Source of the DNA: Promethearchaeota archaeon
GTDB lineage: Archaea > Asgardarchaeota > Lokiarchaeia > Sigynarchaeales > SOKP01
Direction of reading: 5' to 3'
Length of the DNA: 5,965 nt
Assembly (NCBI GenBank): GCA_016839425.1
Contig: JAEOUI010000487.1
Coordinates: 1-5,965 of the forward strand
Position numbers and translations under genes: made by a program. The notes under the pieces are model-generated. The model did no database searches. It saw nothing but the letters and a program-made list of their open reading frames with translations, and was not told the origin of the DNA. Positions within the stretch are counted from its first letter, which is position 1. Each line of letters starts with the position of its first letter. Of this stretch, positions 5,805 to 5,965 are shown piece after piece.

Positions 5805-5810
5805 TTATAA
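5805..5810 (+). promoter_or_regulatory. Candidate TATA box of the right-edge gene
   Basis: TTATAA at 5805-5810 follows an A-rich run that could act as a BRE (AAGAAAAAAA, about 5795-5804). It is centred about 22 bases before the ATG at 5830, again placing transcription start near the start codon. No SD precedes the ATG. Confidence 0.4.
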
Positions 5811-5829
5811 CAAGAGATTTAATTAAAAA

Positions 5830-5965
5830 ATGAGCAATAATATCTTAGAAGATTTTAAAATAATTAGCAAGCAAATACTAAAAGTAAATATTAACAATAA
5901 CGAATTAGAGCTTTTTTGGCCTAAGAAAATAACTAAATTATATAAAATGGAAGATCTAAAAAGAT
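5830..5965 (+). CDS. N-terminal end of an unidentified protein (3' truncated by window)
   Basis: The frame from ATG at 5830 stays open for 45 codons to the window edge. It begins MSNNILEDFKIISKQILKVN, followed by an Asn-rich segment (INNNELELFWPKKI) and a Lys-rich region. The composition matches the neighbouring genes (high Ile, Lys, Asn), and a TATA-like box sits at the right distance. I see no family motif in this fragment. It is divergent from the PhoU gene and could share regulation with it through the 127-bp space between them. Confidence 0.6.
   Translation, partial: MSNNILEDFKIISKQILKVNINNNELELFWPKKITKLYKMEDLKR

Noticed and set aside
1..5965. CRISPR array, insertion sequence, toxin-antitoxin or defence cassette
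   Set aside because: No spaced direct repeats, transposase, terminal inverted repeats or paired small toxin/antitoxin genes were found; the genes are housekeeping or regulatory in character.

Overview
The window reads as archaeal chromosome, most likely from a TACK or Asgard archaeon. It is AT-rich, with single genes on alternating strands. It carries a 30S ribosomal protein S30e gene (known from eukaryotes and from Crenarchaeota/TACK/Asgard archaea, typically absent from Euryarchaeota), a SpoVT/AbrB-PhoU fusion regulator of archaeal type, a single-domain archaeal CinA-like protein, and archaeal TATA boxes. A protein with an N-terminal MIT-like three-helix bundle and a C-terminal zinc ribbon leans the assignment towards Asgard archaea, but that is inference. 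No rRNA, tRNA, CRISPR array, insertion sequence or phage gene is visible.

Layout. Bases 1-89 hold the last 28 codons of an unidentified plus-strand gene, closed by a perfect hairpin and T-tract (91-124). Bases 225-428 encode S30e, a 67-residue gene with no ATG, GTG or TTG codon anywhere in its frame; homology places its start at an ATA codon. It converges on a 643-residue minus-strand TPR protein (446-2377). A 219-bp divergent promoter region separates that gene from the MIT/zinc-ribbon gene (2597-3220, plus). This in turn converges, with a one-base gap, on a minus-strand conserved hypothetical with an IDDAGTGD signature (3222-3794). After a 201-bp intergenic region carrying a 9-bp dyad comes the CinA/MoaB-like gene (3996-4784, plus), which converges on the AbrB-PhoU gene (4815-5702, minus). 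The window ends inside an unidentified plus-strand gene starting at 5830.

The genes do not form one operon or pathway. Their jobs look independent: translation (S30e), a scaffold-type TPR protein, a possible ESCRT-linked adaptor, a nucleotide- or cofactor-related enzyme (CinA-like) and phosphate-type regulation (PhoU). What unites them is architecture. There are three convergent pairs with gaps of 1 to 30 bp, two of which place T-rich termination signals inside the neighbour's lysine-rich 3' coding end. Several TATA-like boxes lie 22-26 bp from start codons, pointing to leaderless mRNAs.

The points most worth a second look are the S30e gene without a canonical start codon and the MIT-like/zinc-ribbon protein. 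No complete novel multi-gene system is evident.
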